Assembly (NCBI GenBank): GCA_964562685.1
Contig: CAZLUP010000003.1
Location: 1-64,000 of the forward strand
Length of the DNA: 64,000 nucleotides
Source of the DNA: Stanieria sp964562685
GTDB taxonomy: Bacteria; Cyanobacteriota; Cyanobacteriia; Cyanobacteriales; Xenococcaceae
Direction: 5' to 3'
Shown here: positions 16,928 through 25,315 of the stretch, one piece after another
Numbering within the stretch: position 1 is the first letter of the stretch
Layout of the letters: each line of letters begins with the position of its first letter
Position numbers and translations under genes: made by a program
Notes under the pieces: model-generated
The model's input: the letters and a program-made list of their open reading frames with translations, nothing else
What the model was told of the DNA's origin: nothing
Database searches by the model: none

Positions 16928-17839
16928 ATGAATTTGTCTTCACGCAGTCGAGTTTTAATTCAGGGAATTGATTCTTCTCAAGCTACTCAATACGCTCTCC
17001 AAATGAAAGCCTATGGAACTAAGATTGTGGCAGGAATTAGCGCAGGTTTAGGAGGAGAAACAATTGCAGAAATTCCCGTGTTCGATCTGGTCGAAGATGC
17101 GATCGCTACAGTAGACAAAGTTGAAGCGACTTTGATTTTTGTTCATCCTTATCAAGCTCTTGATGCAGCTAAAGAAGCTTTGGCTGCTAAAATCCCACGC
17201 ATTATCCTGCTAACTAATAGTGTTCCTCCTTTAGATTTGATTTGTCTTTTACAAGAGGCGAAAAAAACCGATACTTTAATTTTAGGACCGGGAAGTAGTG
17301 GGATTATTATTCCTGAGAAAATTAGTTTAGGTAAACTCAACCCTGAGTTTTATACGTCAGGGAAAATCGGCTTAATTAGTAGTAGCGAATCTTTAGCTTA
17401 CGAAGTAGTCTTGGAATTAAATAGAGTCGGGTTAGGACAATCTTTGGTGGTAACTCTTGGCAATGAACCAATGATTGGTTCTAGTTTTCAGCAATGGTTA
17501 TTGATCTTGGCAACAGACAGTAATACCGAAGCAATAGTTTTAATTGGACAACCAGAATCAAGTCATCTCGAAGTTGCTAATTATTATCGTACTGGTAAGT
17601 TAAAAAAACCAGTCATTGCCTATTTAGTAGGATTGAACGCTCCCAAAGAAAAAATCTATCGAGATGCGACTACCATTATTGCCAATCAACTGTCGTATTC
17701 TGTTTCCACTGATAATAACCACAATAAAATTGTTAATGCTTTAAAGCAAGCAGGTGTTTTAATAGCTAAATGTCCTTCAGAAATTCCTGTTTTACTCTCC
17801 AAAATTTTATCAACCGAAAAGTTAACTCAAAAAAATTAG
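16928..17839 (+). CDS. sucD: Succinyl-CoA ligase alpha subunit-like protein lacking the catalytic His
   Basis: A 303-residue protein of the succinyl-CoA ligase alpha family. The CoA-binding N-terminus (SRSRVLIQGIDSSQATQYAL) and LILGPGSSGIIIPEK are recognisable. The loop that normally carries the phosphorylated histidine (APKGKRMGHAGAII in E. coli) reads APKEKIYRDATTII here, around residues 238-251, so the histidine is absent. The GEIGG segment is also replaced (IGQPESS). The start was moved to 16928 (MNLSSRSRVL) because the upstream extension is translated repeat sequence. It forms a unit with sucC. Whether it still makes succinyl-CoA is uncertain. Confidence 0.8.
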   Translation: MNLSSRSRVLIQGIDSSQATQYALQMKAYGTKIVAGISAGLGGETIAEIPVFDLVEDAIATVDKVEATLIFVHPYQALDAAKEALAAKIPRIILLTNSVPPLDLICLLQEAKKTDTLILGPGSSGIIIPEKISLGKLNPEFYTSGKIGLISSSESLAYEVVLELNRVGLGQSLVVTLGNEPMIGSSFQQWLLILATDSNTEAIVLIGQPESSHLEVANYYRTGKLKKPVIAYLVGLNAPKEKIYRDATTIIANQLSYSVSTDNNHNKIVNALKQAGVLIAKCPSEIPVLLSKILSTEKLTQKN

Positions 17840-17851
17840 CAATCTTTGGTT

Positions 17852-18691
17852 TTATTCCTGTTGATGGGAAAACTGGTAAGCACCAAACCAAGCAAGAGCG
17901 ATCGCAAAAATTAAAAGAATGGGAATCGAATACCAGGGAAATTGGGATAGAGGTAAATAAGCAGCAGCCCTTAAACCAATACTGGTATAAGTTAAAGGTA
18001 AACAATAAACTACTACTTTGAGCAAACCTGGTAAATTTGCAGGATCGAAAAAAGTACCGCCTAAGAAAGACATCGGTACAATCAGAAAGTTATTATATAA
18101 ACCTACGCTTTCTAAAGATTTAACCTTTAACCCAACAATTACTCCTAAGCCAGCAAAAACAGCACAATTGAGGATTAATAAACTTAAAAATAAAGGATTT
18201 AAAAAACTACCAATTTTACCTGTAAATAAAATCGCCACCAAAATAACCGAAGCAGCAGTCATGACTCCACGAAGAATACCAGCCAACATTTTTCCCAAAT
18301 GTAAAGCTAAAGGATGAACTGGTAATAGTAATAATTCTTCAAAGGTTTGAGTAAACAAGCGATCGCCACAGATCGAAAAGGTAGTACCACCAAAACTAAT
18401 AGTCATCGAAGACAAGGCTACCATTCCAGGCAAAATAAACTGGAGATAGTTCTCTCCTAGGGTTGGTTCAATCGAACGATCAATAGTACTACCTAACCCC
18501 AAACCAAAGGCAAAAATATAAATCAAAGGAGAAATTAATCCAGTAGCAGCAATTTGAACAATTCTGGCACGTAAATCTAACCATTCACCCCAAAAAATGG
18601 TCAGAGTATCTACCAAAATATTTTTTAATTCCGAAGAGGAGTATTTACGACTAATTGTTTTATTAAGAGAAGTTAAAGCTTGAGATTTCAC
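17852..18691 (-). CDS. ABC-2 type transporter permease
   Basis: A 279-residue ABC-2 family permease with six predicted helices. A cytoplasmic amphipathic N-terminus precedes LISPLIYIFAFGLGLG (residues ~53-68), and the family signature region near the C-terminus reads FLGGTFFDPANLPGLLKVVVYCLPLTYTSIGLR (quoted in part: GGTFFDPANLPG, ~220-231). No ATPase gene is adjacent, so its partner is encoded elsewhere. It converges with sucD, 12 bp apart. The substrate is unknown; relatives export drugs, lipids or polysaccharides. Confidence 0.85.
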   Translation of the reverse strand: MKSQALTSLNKTISRKYSSSELKNILVDTLTIFWGEWLDLRARIVQIAATGLISPLIYIFAFGLGLGSTIDRSIEPTLGENYLQFILPGMVALSSMTISFGGTTFSICGDRLFTQTFEELLLLPVHPLALHLGKMLAGILRGVMTAASVILVAILFTGKIGSFLNPLFLSLLILNCAVFAGLGVIVGLKVKSLESVGLYNNFLIVPMSFLGGTFFDPANLPGLLKVVVYCLPLTYTSIGLRAAAYLPLSQFPWYSIPILLIFAIALAWFGAYQFSHQQE

Positions 18692-18918
18692 TAGTTAGAC
18701 TGAATATGAGTAATAAATCTGATCTCCTTTAATATTATTTAACAAATTGACAGGATTTTTTCAATTACTGAGATTTATTGCTGCGATTGAGATCGATTTG
18801 GTTATGGAATCAACTAGGACTGAAACTTGCTCAGATATTAATAAATTATTTATTTAAATATTTTTGGATAAAGAACAAGCTAACTTAGTAAGTAGTCAGT
18901 ATTTACCAGTCAAATTAT

Positions 18919-19014
18919 ATGACTTCTAACGAATTATTTACGCTACTAATTCTCCTTAGCCCAGGAATGCTCTTGTCAATCCTAATTATGGTGACCTTTG
19001 CTAAGGGAGGATAA
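18919..19014 (+). CDS. Small single-helix membrane protein, 31 residues
   Basis: A 31-codon open frame encodes MTSNELFTLL followed by a hydrophobic helix (ILLSPGMLLSILIMVTFA) and a short KGG end. The topology and size resemble small subunits of photosynthetic or NDH complexes, but I cannot match it to PsbM, PetN, PetG, PetL, Psb30 or others. No strong ribosome binding site is seen upstream. The frame lies in a spacer that has no other gene, and its amino-acid composition is typical of a real membrane peptide. Confidence 0.5.
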   Translation: MTSNELFTLLILLSPGMLLSILIMVTFAKGG

Positions 19015-19112
19015 GCAATATTGGAGTTGAAATCAACTCAGTAACAATCTGATGGAAGAAAGAAAATAATCTTCCACCTACATAAAGCTTGTTCTACTAA
19101 TCATGATTTTGA

Positions 19113-19463
19113 CTATGGAGAATCCTCTTCTTTGAAAGAAGAGTTGAAAGGTTCAGAACCAGAAAGCGTTTCCTCAAGATCCATTCTTTTTTCGATTTGA
19201 CAAAGAAAATAACCAGTCATCATTGCCGAAGCTAACAGATGAGCTAGGTTTTCTCGATCAGTGGTTACCTTAACGTTAAAATCTTCAGAGGGAAGCATTC
19301 CTACCAATCCTTGAACATTCTGAGAGATAATCTCTTTGATTTCTTGACTGGCAGATTGAGCAATCCTTGCCAACACTTCGGGTTGCTGCTGTCGAAGATA
19401 ACGAATTAGTGTATTGTCTTGAGCAGTTTGTTGTTCGGATTCAAAAAAATCAAAATTAAACAT
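19113..19463 (-). CDS. DUF760 family protein
   Basis: A 116-residue protein of the DUF760 family (PF05542), found in cyanobacteria and plastids. The diagnostic core is visible: IISQNVQGLVGMLPSEDFNV (residues ~45-64) followed by TTDRENLAHLLASAMMTGYF (~67-86). It has an acidic, disordered C-terminal tail. No catalytic residues are known for the family; plant members have been linked to regulated proteolysis of plastid proteins. Monocistronic. Confidence 0.9.
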   Translation of the reverse strand: MFNFDFFESEQQTAQDNTLIRYLRQQQPEVLARIAQSASQEIKEIISQNVQGLVGMLPSEDFNVKVTTDRENLAHLLASAMMTGYFLCQIEKRMDLEETLSGSEPFNSSFKEEDSP

Positions 19464-19581
19464 TACTAATCCAAATTTTGGATGTACATTTCCTCTACTT
19501 TGACATAATACTCTTGATGACCGCTAGTGAGTTATTCACAAAAACCGAACTCAGTGGTAGTCAATTCAATAAGTTTCAGGT

Positions 19582-20103
19582 TTATTCCTGTTGTACTGCG
19601 GTATTTGTATGTAACTCTTTTTCCGCGTCAATTTCAAAGTACTGATGAAATTTATCAGTTATTTCTAACCAATAGGAACGACCATCAGCTTGAGGACGTT
19701 TACGAATAAATCCTAATTTTACCAGTTCCGCAACTTGTTGATAAGCACTACTACCTCGTAGTTCAATTAATTCTGTTTGCAAAATAGGATTTTTTAGTGC
19801 GATCGCTGCTAAAGTTCTGAGAGTACCTGTTCCTAATTCAGCGGGTACTAATTCTTGGAGTAAATTTTTATAAGCTGATCTTAATTGTAGGCTGTAACCA
19901 GCAGTAGTTTCTACTATTTCTAAGGCACTATCTCGGTGAGCATAATCATTCATCAACTCGATTAAAGCTTCTTGAATTAGATCGCGCTCACTTTGTGCTT
20001 CTGCTTCGGTAAGCTCACAACCAAGACAGCTAATGATTTCCTCCAAAGAAAGAGGTTGTCCTTTGATATAAAGAATTGCCTCAATCTTAGTTGCTAATTT
20101 CAA
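19582..20103 (-). CDS. scpB: Segregation and condensation protein B
   Basis: A 173-residue protein with the ScpB pattern: two winged-helix domains, starting KLATKIEAILYIKGQPLSLE (residues ~2-21). The second domain contains LRTLAAIALKNPILQTELIELRGS-type sequence (ELIELRGSSAYQQVAELVKL, ~112-131) and GFIRKRPQADGRSYWLEIT. With SMC and ScpA it forms the bacterial condensin that compacts and segregates the chromosome. It follows thiD on the same strand after 146 bp. scpA is not in the window. Confidence 0.92.
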   Translation of the reverse strand: MKLATKIEAILYIKGQPLSLEEIISCLGCELTEAEAQSERDLIQEALIELMNDYAHRDSALEIVETTAGYSLQLRSAYKNLLQELVPAELGTGTLRTLAAIALKNPILQTELIELRGSSAYQQVAELVKLGFIRKRPQADGRSYWLEITDKFHQYFEIDAEKELHTNTAVQQE

Positions 20104-20249
20104 CTTTTTTAACCCTAACGATAATTATTATTATGATTCAACGAAAGAATTAAAATCAATCCACTACTTATAAGAATTAAATTAATTGATGAGAATAGCA
20201 ATCTTCAACTGATCTAAAAATTTACTAATTGAGAAGATCAATTACACAG

Positions 20250-21047
20250 TTAGGAAAGTAAAGGAAAAAAATGTCCAACTGGACCATTACCAGCACCAAG
20301 ATTTAAACTATGTTGTAGAGCAGTGGTAACATAATTTTTAGCTGCTTGGACGGCAGAAAACAAATCTTTTTCCAATGCTAGATTAGCAGCGATCGCAGCC
20401 GAAAGAGTACAACCAGTTCCATGAGTATTTTTGGTATCTACAATCTTTCCACGCAACAACTCATATTCATTACCATCAAACCAAACATCAACTCCTTTCA
20501 AACTACCCGACATTCCTCCGCCTTTGACTAAAACCACTCTAGCTCGCAAATTTTGATGAATTGTACGGGCTGCTTGTTTCATATCTTCAATGGTATTAAT
20601 CTCCATCTCACTCAATAACTGAGCTTCATAACGATTAGGAGTAACTATTAAAGCTTGAGGAATTAAAAGTTGTTTTAAACTGTCGATAGCTTGTTGATCG
20701 AGCAATTTTGCTCCTGCACGAGAAACCATCACGGGATCGACTACCAATTGATTAAGATGCCATTGTTGAAGTTGTTCTGCTACTGCTTCAATAATTGTGC
20801 CATTAAGCAACATCCCCGTTTTAACTGCATTGACCTCAAAATCTTGTAAAACAGCTTCAATTTGCCCAATCACCATTGGTAAAGAGATTGCTTCCACTCC
20901 AGTGACTTCCAGGGTATTTTGTGCTGTTACACAAGTAAGCGCACTGGCACCATGAACACAGTGAAACGCAAAAGTTTTTAGATCGGCTTGAACTCCTGCA
21001 CCTCCACCACTATCAGAACCAGCGATCGTTAGAGCAACCTTAGTCAT
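20250..21047 (-). CDS. thiD: Hydroxymethylpyrimidine/phosphomethylpyrimidine kinase
   Basis: A 265-residue ribokinase-fold enzyme of thiamine synthesis that phosphorylates HMP and HMP-phosphate. It begins TKVALTIAGSDSGGGAGVQADLKTF (quoted in part: IAGSDSGGGAGVQADLK), has DPVMVSRAGAKLL (residues ~102-114), and the anion-hole/catalytic motif THGTGCTLSAAIAANL (~208-223). It starts 3 bp after the ftsZ stop codon, so the two are probably cotranscribed. No TPP riboswitch is seen. Confidence 0.95.
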   Translation of the reverse strand: MTKVALTIAGSDSGGGAGVQADLKTFAFHCVHGASALTCVTAQNTLEVTGVEAISLPMVIGQIEAVLQDFEVNAVKTGMLLNGTIIEAVAEQLQQWHLNQLVVDPVMVSRAGAKLLDQQAIDSLKQLLIPQALIVTPNRYEAQLLSEMEINTIEDMKQAARTIHQNLRARVVLVKGGGMSGSLKGVDVWFDGNEYELLRGKIVDTKNTHGTGCTLSAAIAANLALEKDLFSAVQAAKNYVTTALQHSLNLGAGNGPVGHFFPLLS

Positions 21048-21050
21048 CGG

Positions 21051-22307
21051 TTAGCCTTTAGGAAAACGTCGTCTTTGTAGAAAATCAGGAATATCTAAAC
21101 GATTACCTGGCAGATTTTGTGGAGACATTTGAGGTTGGTTGCGGTTGAAGGAAGGTTCTGGAGGAGTCAGAGGGAAAACATCAGTTCGACTTTCCAAATT
21201 TTGCTCTCCATCAAAACCAGTTGCAATTACGGTAATACAAACTTCTCCTTGCATTCTCTCATCAATTACCGCCCCAAAAATAATATTGGCATCGGGATCG
21301 ACTACATCATAAATACTTTCGGCAGCAGCATTAACTTCATGAAGCGACAAATCTGTTCCACCTGTGATATTAATTACTACTCCTTTTGCACCTTCAATTG
21401 AAGCTTCTAATAAAGGTGAAGAAACTGCTGCGATCGCAGCTTCCCTAGCGCGAGACTTACCAGAACCAATCCCAATTCCCATCAACGCGGAACCAGCATC
21501 AGCCATAATAGCCCGTACATCCGCAAAATCAACATTAATTAAACCAGGGATCGTAATAATATCAGAAATGCCCTGAACCCCTTGCCGTAAAACATCATCA
21601 GCAATGCGAAAAGCTTCTTGCATAGGAGTTTCTGGTGAAATCACCGTCAATAACTGATTATTGGGAATTACGATTAAGGTATCTACCCTAGTACCAAACG
21701 CAGCAATACCTTCTTCAGCTTGGTTAGTACGTCTTCTGCCCTCAAAAGTAAATGGGCGAGTTACTACACCCACTGTCAAACAACCCATTTCTTTGGCAAC
21801 TTCAGCAGCGATAGGCGCAGCACCAGTACCCGTACCACCACCCATACCAGCCGTTATAAATACTAGATCGGTATTCTCTAGTGCGTGAGCAATCTCATCT
21901 CGTGATTCTTCGGCAGCCTTTTGTCCAATAGCCGGATTGCCACCTGCTCCTAAACCCCTGGTGATTTTTTGTCCAATTTGTAACCTTTGGGGAGCCCCTG
22001 CATGGGAAAGAGCTTGAGCATCGGTATTAATTGCCCAAAATTCAATCCCACTAACACCACTATCAATCATGCGATTAACGGCATTACAACCGCCACCACC
22101 AACTCCCATGACTTTGATTTTGGCAATATTGCTAGGGATAATCTTGTTACTTTTATTGTCTTCTCTCGTTATTTGAGAGCTATGATTGGCAGAAAATAAA
22201 TTTGCTACTCCATTAACCATAGAACCGTTGCCTGCTGTTATTGATAATTCAGAACCATAGCTGGTTGCGTTAGTTGTGGGACTGCTAATCTTATCAGTTA
22301 AAGTCAT
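21051..22307 (-). CDS. ftsZ: Cell division protein FtsZ
   Basis: A 418-residue tubulin-like GTPase that forms the division ring. The G-box GGGTGTG is at residues 156-162, and NTDAQAL (94-100) and the T7 loop (NVDFADVRAIM, ~258-268) are present. The N-terminus carries an approximately 60-residue extension before IKVMGVGGGGCNAVNRM, as is common in cyanobacteria. The C-terminal peptide DIPDFLQRRRF, which binds membrane anchors such as ZipN/SepF in this group, is intact. It lies downstream of ftsQ and immediately upstream of thiD on the same strand. Confidence 0.98.
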   Translation of the reverse strand: MTLTDKISSPTTNATSYGSELSITAGNGSMVNGVANLFSANHSSQITREDNKSNKIIPSNIAKIKVMGVGGGGCNAVNRMIDSGVSGIEFWAINTDAQALSHAGAPQRLQIGQKITRGLGAGGNPAIGQKAAEESRDEIAHALENTDLVFITAGMGGGTGTGAAPIAAEVAKEMGCLTVGVVTRPFTFEGRRRTNQAEEGIAAFGTRVDTLIVIPNNQLLTVISPETPMQEAFRIADDVLRQGVQGISDIITIPGLINVDFADVRAIMADAGSALMGIGIGSGKSRAREAAIAAVSSPLLEASIEGAKGVVINITGGTDLSLHEVNAAAESIYDVVDPDANIIFGAVIDERMQGEVCITVIATGFDGEQNLESRTDVFPLTPPEPSFNRNQPQMSPQNLPGNRLDIPDFLQRRRFPKG

Positions 22308-22531
22308 GGGATAATTATGATAGTAATTACGATCTAATTGAAAACTAAATATTTCTTTTACTATATAAAGTAGAAATTAAATCCTTTGACTTACCTATTA
22401 TGATCTACCTACTAATAAACCCAGAGAATATTTAAGTTTTTGTAATCATTAAATAAATAAGTTTAATAACTGTAGTTGAAATTACTCAAGATCAGTCAAA
22501 AACTCAAATAAATCTCAGAAAAAATACTGGT

Positions 22532-23326
22532 TTAAGGCGATATTTTAGGATTGATTGGATACTTTTCAATTAAGCGGATATCGGGATTAGTTAAATCAAT
22601 ATGAGCTACACTACTACCTTTAACATAATCAGGCAAATTTTTGAGTTGTGCTAAAACCTTAAACTTATCTTCCAAACGAAAATTAGGAGAACCTAAATAA
22701 ACTGTCCCTAATTCAGTTTGTAAAACTAAATTATGAGATTCTTGCCAGCGTACTTCAAAAATTTTAATTCGATTATATAAAGCAATTAAACGATATATTT
22801 CCATCCAGGCAGAACGATAATCTGGTTGATAATTAATTACTTTAATAGTTGGCAAACTAAAATTAGTTGCTGATTGACTATAAAAATTTGCGGGAATCCA
22901 AATGCCTTGAGCATCAAGAAATCCAACTTTACCTGGAGATAATGTTAGAGCAACAGGTTTTCTCTCTTGTAAAAGAATTTTAAGCCGAGAAGGAAAGATT
23001 TGTCGAGTAACTTTAGCACTAGTAATTGGAGTAATTGATTCTAAATTTTCGCTTAATTTTTTCGTGGGAATTGCCCAAATATATTGAGGATAGGATAAAG
23101 ATAATAAAGCATGAATTGTATCCTCTGTAACTAAAAGATTACCTTCAATTTCTACTTGCTCTGGTCGCTGAATTTTCCATTCAGGTAAAGTTGCACACCA
23201 AAGTAAACTGCCAGTTAAACAGCTAACTAATAAAGAACGCCAAAAATAGTGAAAAGTTTCTCTCTTTTTTTGTTGTTGTAGTAGAAAAAATTTGTGTTTG
23301 AGCTTCGGAGAAGAAAAAACTGCCAT
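22532..23326 (-). CDS. ftsQ: Cell division protein FtsQ/DivIB (POTRA domain)
   Basis: A 264-residue protein with a basic cytoplasmic N-terminus (residues 1-28), one membrane helix (~29-46, FWRSLLVSCLTGSLLWC), a POTRA domain beginning QVEIEGNLLVTEDTIHALL (~57-75), and a FtsQ-type beta domain (~120-250) with VALTLSPGKVGFLDAQG and YLGSPNFRLEDKFKVLAQL. It is a divisome scaffold in the periplasm. It lies 224 bp upstream of ftsZ on the same strand, the usual cyanobacterial order. Confidence 0.9.
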   Translation of the reverse strand: MAVFSSPKLKHKFFLLQQQKKRETFHYFWRSLLVSCLTGSLLWCATLPEWKIQRPEQVEIEGNLLVTEDTIHALLSLSYPQYIWAIPTKKLSENLESITPITSAKVTRQIFPSRLKILLQERKPVALTLSPGKVGFLDAQGIWIPANFYSQSATNFSLPTIKVINYQPDYRSAWMEIYRLIALYNRIKIFEVRWQESHNLVLQTELGTVYLGSPNFRLEDKFKVLAQLKNLPDYVKGSSVAHIDLTNPDIRLIEKYPINPKISP

Positions 23327-23494
23327 TGAAATAATATTTTAGTTATTGGTTAAAAAGTTGTGAATGATTGACCAGGCAATAGTTTTGATTCTGTGGCAAT
23401 TATAGACTTGTATCACTGTATGTAAAAAACACTTATGATAAATTAAGCTTTATTATTAAATTTATGTAGTCTCCCACCGACGCAATTTTAGCTT

Positions 23495-24787
23495 ATGGCA
23501 ATTACCAAACGTGGATTTGTTCTTGGTTCAACAGTGATCGCTCTCTCTACGGTAGCGGTGACTGGAGCCGGAGTTCATCTTTCTCAAAGTCAAGCATTTA
23601 TTCAAAATAGTCCTAAAGAATTAATCGATGAAGTATGGCAAATTATTAATTATCAATACGTAGATACTAGTTTTAATCATCAAAATTGGCAAGCAGTTCG
23701 TCAAGAATACTTAAGTAAATCCTATAAAACTCAAGAGGATGCTTATAAAGCGATCCGAGAAATGCTAGAAAAACTAGGCGATCCCTACACTCGTTTTATG
23801 GATCCAGAAGAATTTAAAAATATGCAGATTGATACTTCTGGAGAGTTAACTGGAGTAGGAATTCAAATTGCCAAAGATGAAGAAACCGATCAATTAATGG
23901 TAATTTCTCCGATTGAAGATAGTCCTGCGTTTGATGCGGGTATTTTAGCTAAAGATATTATTGTCAAAATTGACGGTGTTAGCACCAAAGGTATGGATGT
24001 TAACGAAGCCGTCAAATTAATTAGAGGAAAACCCGGAACTCCAGTAACATTAACTATTCAAAGAAATCAGGGAGAAAGAGATTATCAGTTGGTTAGAGCG
24101 CGGATTGAAATTCATCCCGTCAAAGCTCATGTCGAAAATAGTTCCATTGGTAAATTAGGCTATATTCGGTTGACTCAATTTAGTGCGCAAGCATCTCAGG
24201 AAATGAGAGATGCGATTAAAAAATTAGAAGATCAACAAGTTCAGGGCTATATTTTAGATTTACGTTCTAATCCTGGTGGATTGCTTTATTCTAGTATTGA
24301 CATTGCTCGAATGTGGCTCGATGAAGGAGCAATTGTTTCGACAGTAGACCGAGGTGGAGAAAGAGAACGTAAATGGGCAAATAACAACGCTTTGACTAAT
24401 AAACCCTTAGTAATTTTAGTCGATGGCGGTTCTGCTAGTGCTAGTGAAATTTTGTCAGGTGCATTACAAGACAATGGTAGAGCGGTTTTAGTTGGTACAA
24501 AAACTTTTGGTAAAGGATTAGTTCAATCAGTTCGCTCTTTAGGAGATGGTTCAGGGTTAGCCGTTACGATCGCTAAATACTTAACTCCTAGTGGTAGAGA
24601 TATTAATAAGCATGGGATTGACCCTGATGTTGTTGTTGAAATGAATGAAGCAGAGCGCAAAAAATTACAAGGCGATCGCGAATTAATCGGAACGAAACAA
24701 GACCTTCAGTTTAATAAAGCCTTAGAAATATTAACCCAAAAAGTTGAAGCTCAAAGAGGTTCGTCGGCTCAAGCGACTGATCAATAG
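23495..24787 (+). CDS. ctpC: Carboxyl-terminal processing protease (CtpC-type)
   Basis: A 430-residue S41 family serine protease. The N-terminus is a signal/anchor (residues ~5-30). A PDZ domain lies at about 105-190 (GELTGVGIQIAKDEE; SPIEDSPAFDAGI). The catalytic domain has the serine in DGGSASASEILSGALQDNGR (~314-333) and the lysine in FGKGLVQS (~344-351), forming the Ser/Lys dyad. The sequence resembles cyanobacterial CtpC more than CtpA (the D1 processing enzyme); the paralogue letter is less certain than the family. It acts in the periplasm or lumen. It is transcribed away from ftsQ. Confidence 0.9.
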   Translation: MAITKRGFVLGSTVIALSTVAVTGAGVHLSQSQAFIQNSPKELIDEVWQIINYQYVDTSFNHQNWQAVRQEYLSKSYKTQEDAYKAIREMLEKLGDPYTRFMDPEEFKNMQIDTSGELTGVGIQIAKDEETDQLMVISPIEDSPAFDAGILAKDIIVKIDGVSTKGMDVNEAVKLIRGKPGTPVTLTIQRNQGERDYQLVRARIEIHPVKAHVENSSIGKLGYIRLTQFSAQASQEMRDAIKKLEDQQVQGYILDLRSNPGGLLYSSIDIARMWLDEGAIVSTVDRGGERERKWANNNALTNKPLVILVDGGSASASEILSGALQDNGRAVLVGTKTFGKGLVQSVRSLGDGSGLAVTIAKYLTPSGRDINKHGIDPDVVVEMNEAERKKLQGDRELIGTKQDLQFNKALEILTQKVEAQRGSSAQATDQ

Positions 24788-24967
24788 TTATAGTGGTTGA
24801 CATTTACCTGCTCTAATTAAGCCAATCCTTTTGGCGATCGCTTCTGCTTGAGAATTAAAAGGACCCCAACTCTGGTCGGCTGATAAGTCAGATTGATCGG
24901 TGGTAGAAGTAATCTGACAAGTTCCATCCGACTGTTTAATTATGTACCATTGCTGAGAATTATTCAT
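24788..24967 (-). CDS. Conserved small cyanobacterial protein, 59 residues
   Basis: A 59-codon frame starting at ATG 24967. The product reads MNNSQQWYIIKQSDGTC at the start and ends WGPFNSQAEAIAKRIGLIRA plus GKCQPL. This W-Y-x-I-K ... W-G-P-F ... A-I-A-x-R-x-G-L-I-R-x-G-K-C pattern is typical of a small conserved cyanobacterial protein of unknown function. Its stop codon directly abuts the ctpC stop codon on the other strand. No membrane segment or signal peptide. Confidence 0.75.
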   Translation of the reverse strand: MNNSQQWYIIKQSDGTCQITSTTDQSDLSADQSWGPFNSQAEAIAKRIGLIRAGKCQPL

Positions 24968-24983
24968 GACTATTATCTCTCAG

Positions 24984-25003
24984 AGCGGTCTCAGCGAAGC
25001 TGA
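24984..25003. repeat. 20-bp repeat AGCGGTCTCAGCGAAGCTGA, copy 1
   Basis: This 20-mer recurs at 52770-52789 with one change (A for G at position 13). Its core CTCAGC..AAGCTGA is an imperfect hairpin. It abuts the left end of MITE-like copy B. A related hairpin (GCTGAGG...CCTCAGC) is at 31595-31611. Confidence 0.6.
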
Positions 25004-25102
25004 TACCAAATCAAATAATGTTTGCTACAGATGATGTTTTTGTAGGGGCGATTGGTCAATCGCCCTTACGAGATGTGTCGCATTCTTTTTTCTATTTGGT
25101 AT
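25003..25102. mobile_element. MITE-like element, copy B (~100 bp)
   Basis: Inverted termini ATACCAAAT (25003-25011) and ATTTGGTAT (25094-25102) enclose GTTTGCTACAGAT and the palindrome GTAGGGGCGATTGGTCAATC-GCCCTTAC (25042-25069). Reverse-complemented, it has the same part order and size as the element at 3907-4007, including ATCTGTAGCAAACA. It has no coding capacity, and lies between the 59-residue protein gene and psbI. Confidence 0.65.
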
Positions 25103-25131
25103 GAGGCACAAGGCGATCGCTATAAAACAAT

Positions 25132-25158
25132 AAAAAGGGGCGAAATTACCACTGCCCC
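25132..25158 (-). terminator. Rho-independent terminator of psbI
   Basis: On the minus strand GGGGC (25154-25158) pairs with GCCCC (25137-25141) and is followed by TTTTT (25132-25136). It is located 40 bp downstream of the psbI stop codon. Confidence 0.65.
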
Positions 25159-25198
25159 AAATTTATCATGTTTATATTTTTATTAACTAAACTAATTT

Positions 25199-25315
25199 TT
25201 ATTCAAAATCTTTACGACCTGGGTTACGAGAAGGATCACTAGAAAGGAAACCAAACATAAACAGACCGATAAAGAAAAATACTGTGATATAGACAACTAT
25301 TTTAAGGGTTAGCAT
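25199..25315 (-). CDS. psbI: Photosystem II reaction center protein I
   Basis: A 38-residue protein, MLTLKIVVYITVFFFIGLFM followed by FGFLSSDPSRNPGRKDFE, which is the unmistakable PsbI sequence. It is a single thylakoid membrane helix with the conserved stromal end SSDPxRNPGRKD, located next to D1 and CP43 and helping assembly of photosystem II. It is monocistronic, with a terminator-like hairpin 40 bp downstream. The start is preceded by AGGAGA (25320-25325 complement). Confidence 0.97.
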   Translation of the reverse strand: MLTLKIVVYITVFFFIGLFMFGFLSSDPSRNPGRKDFE

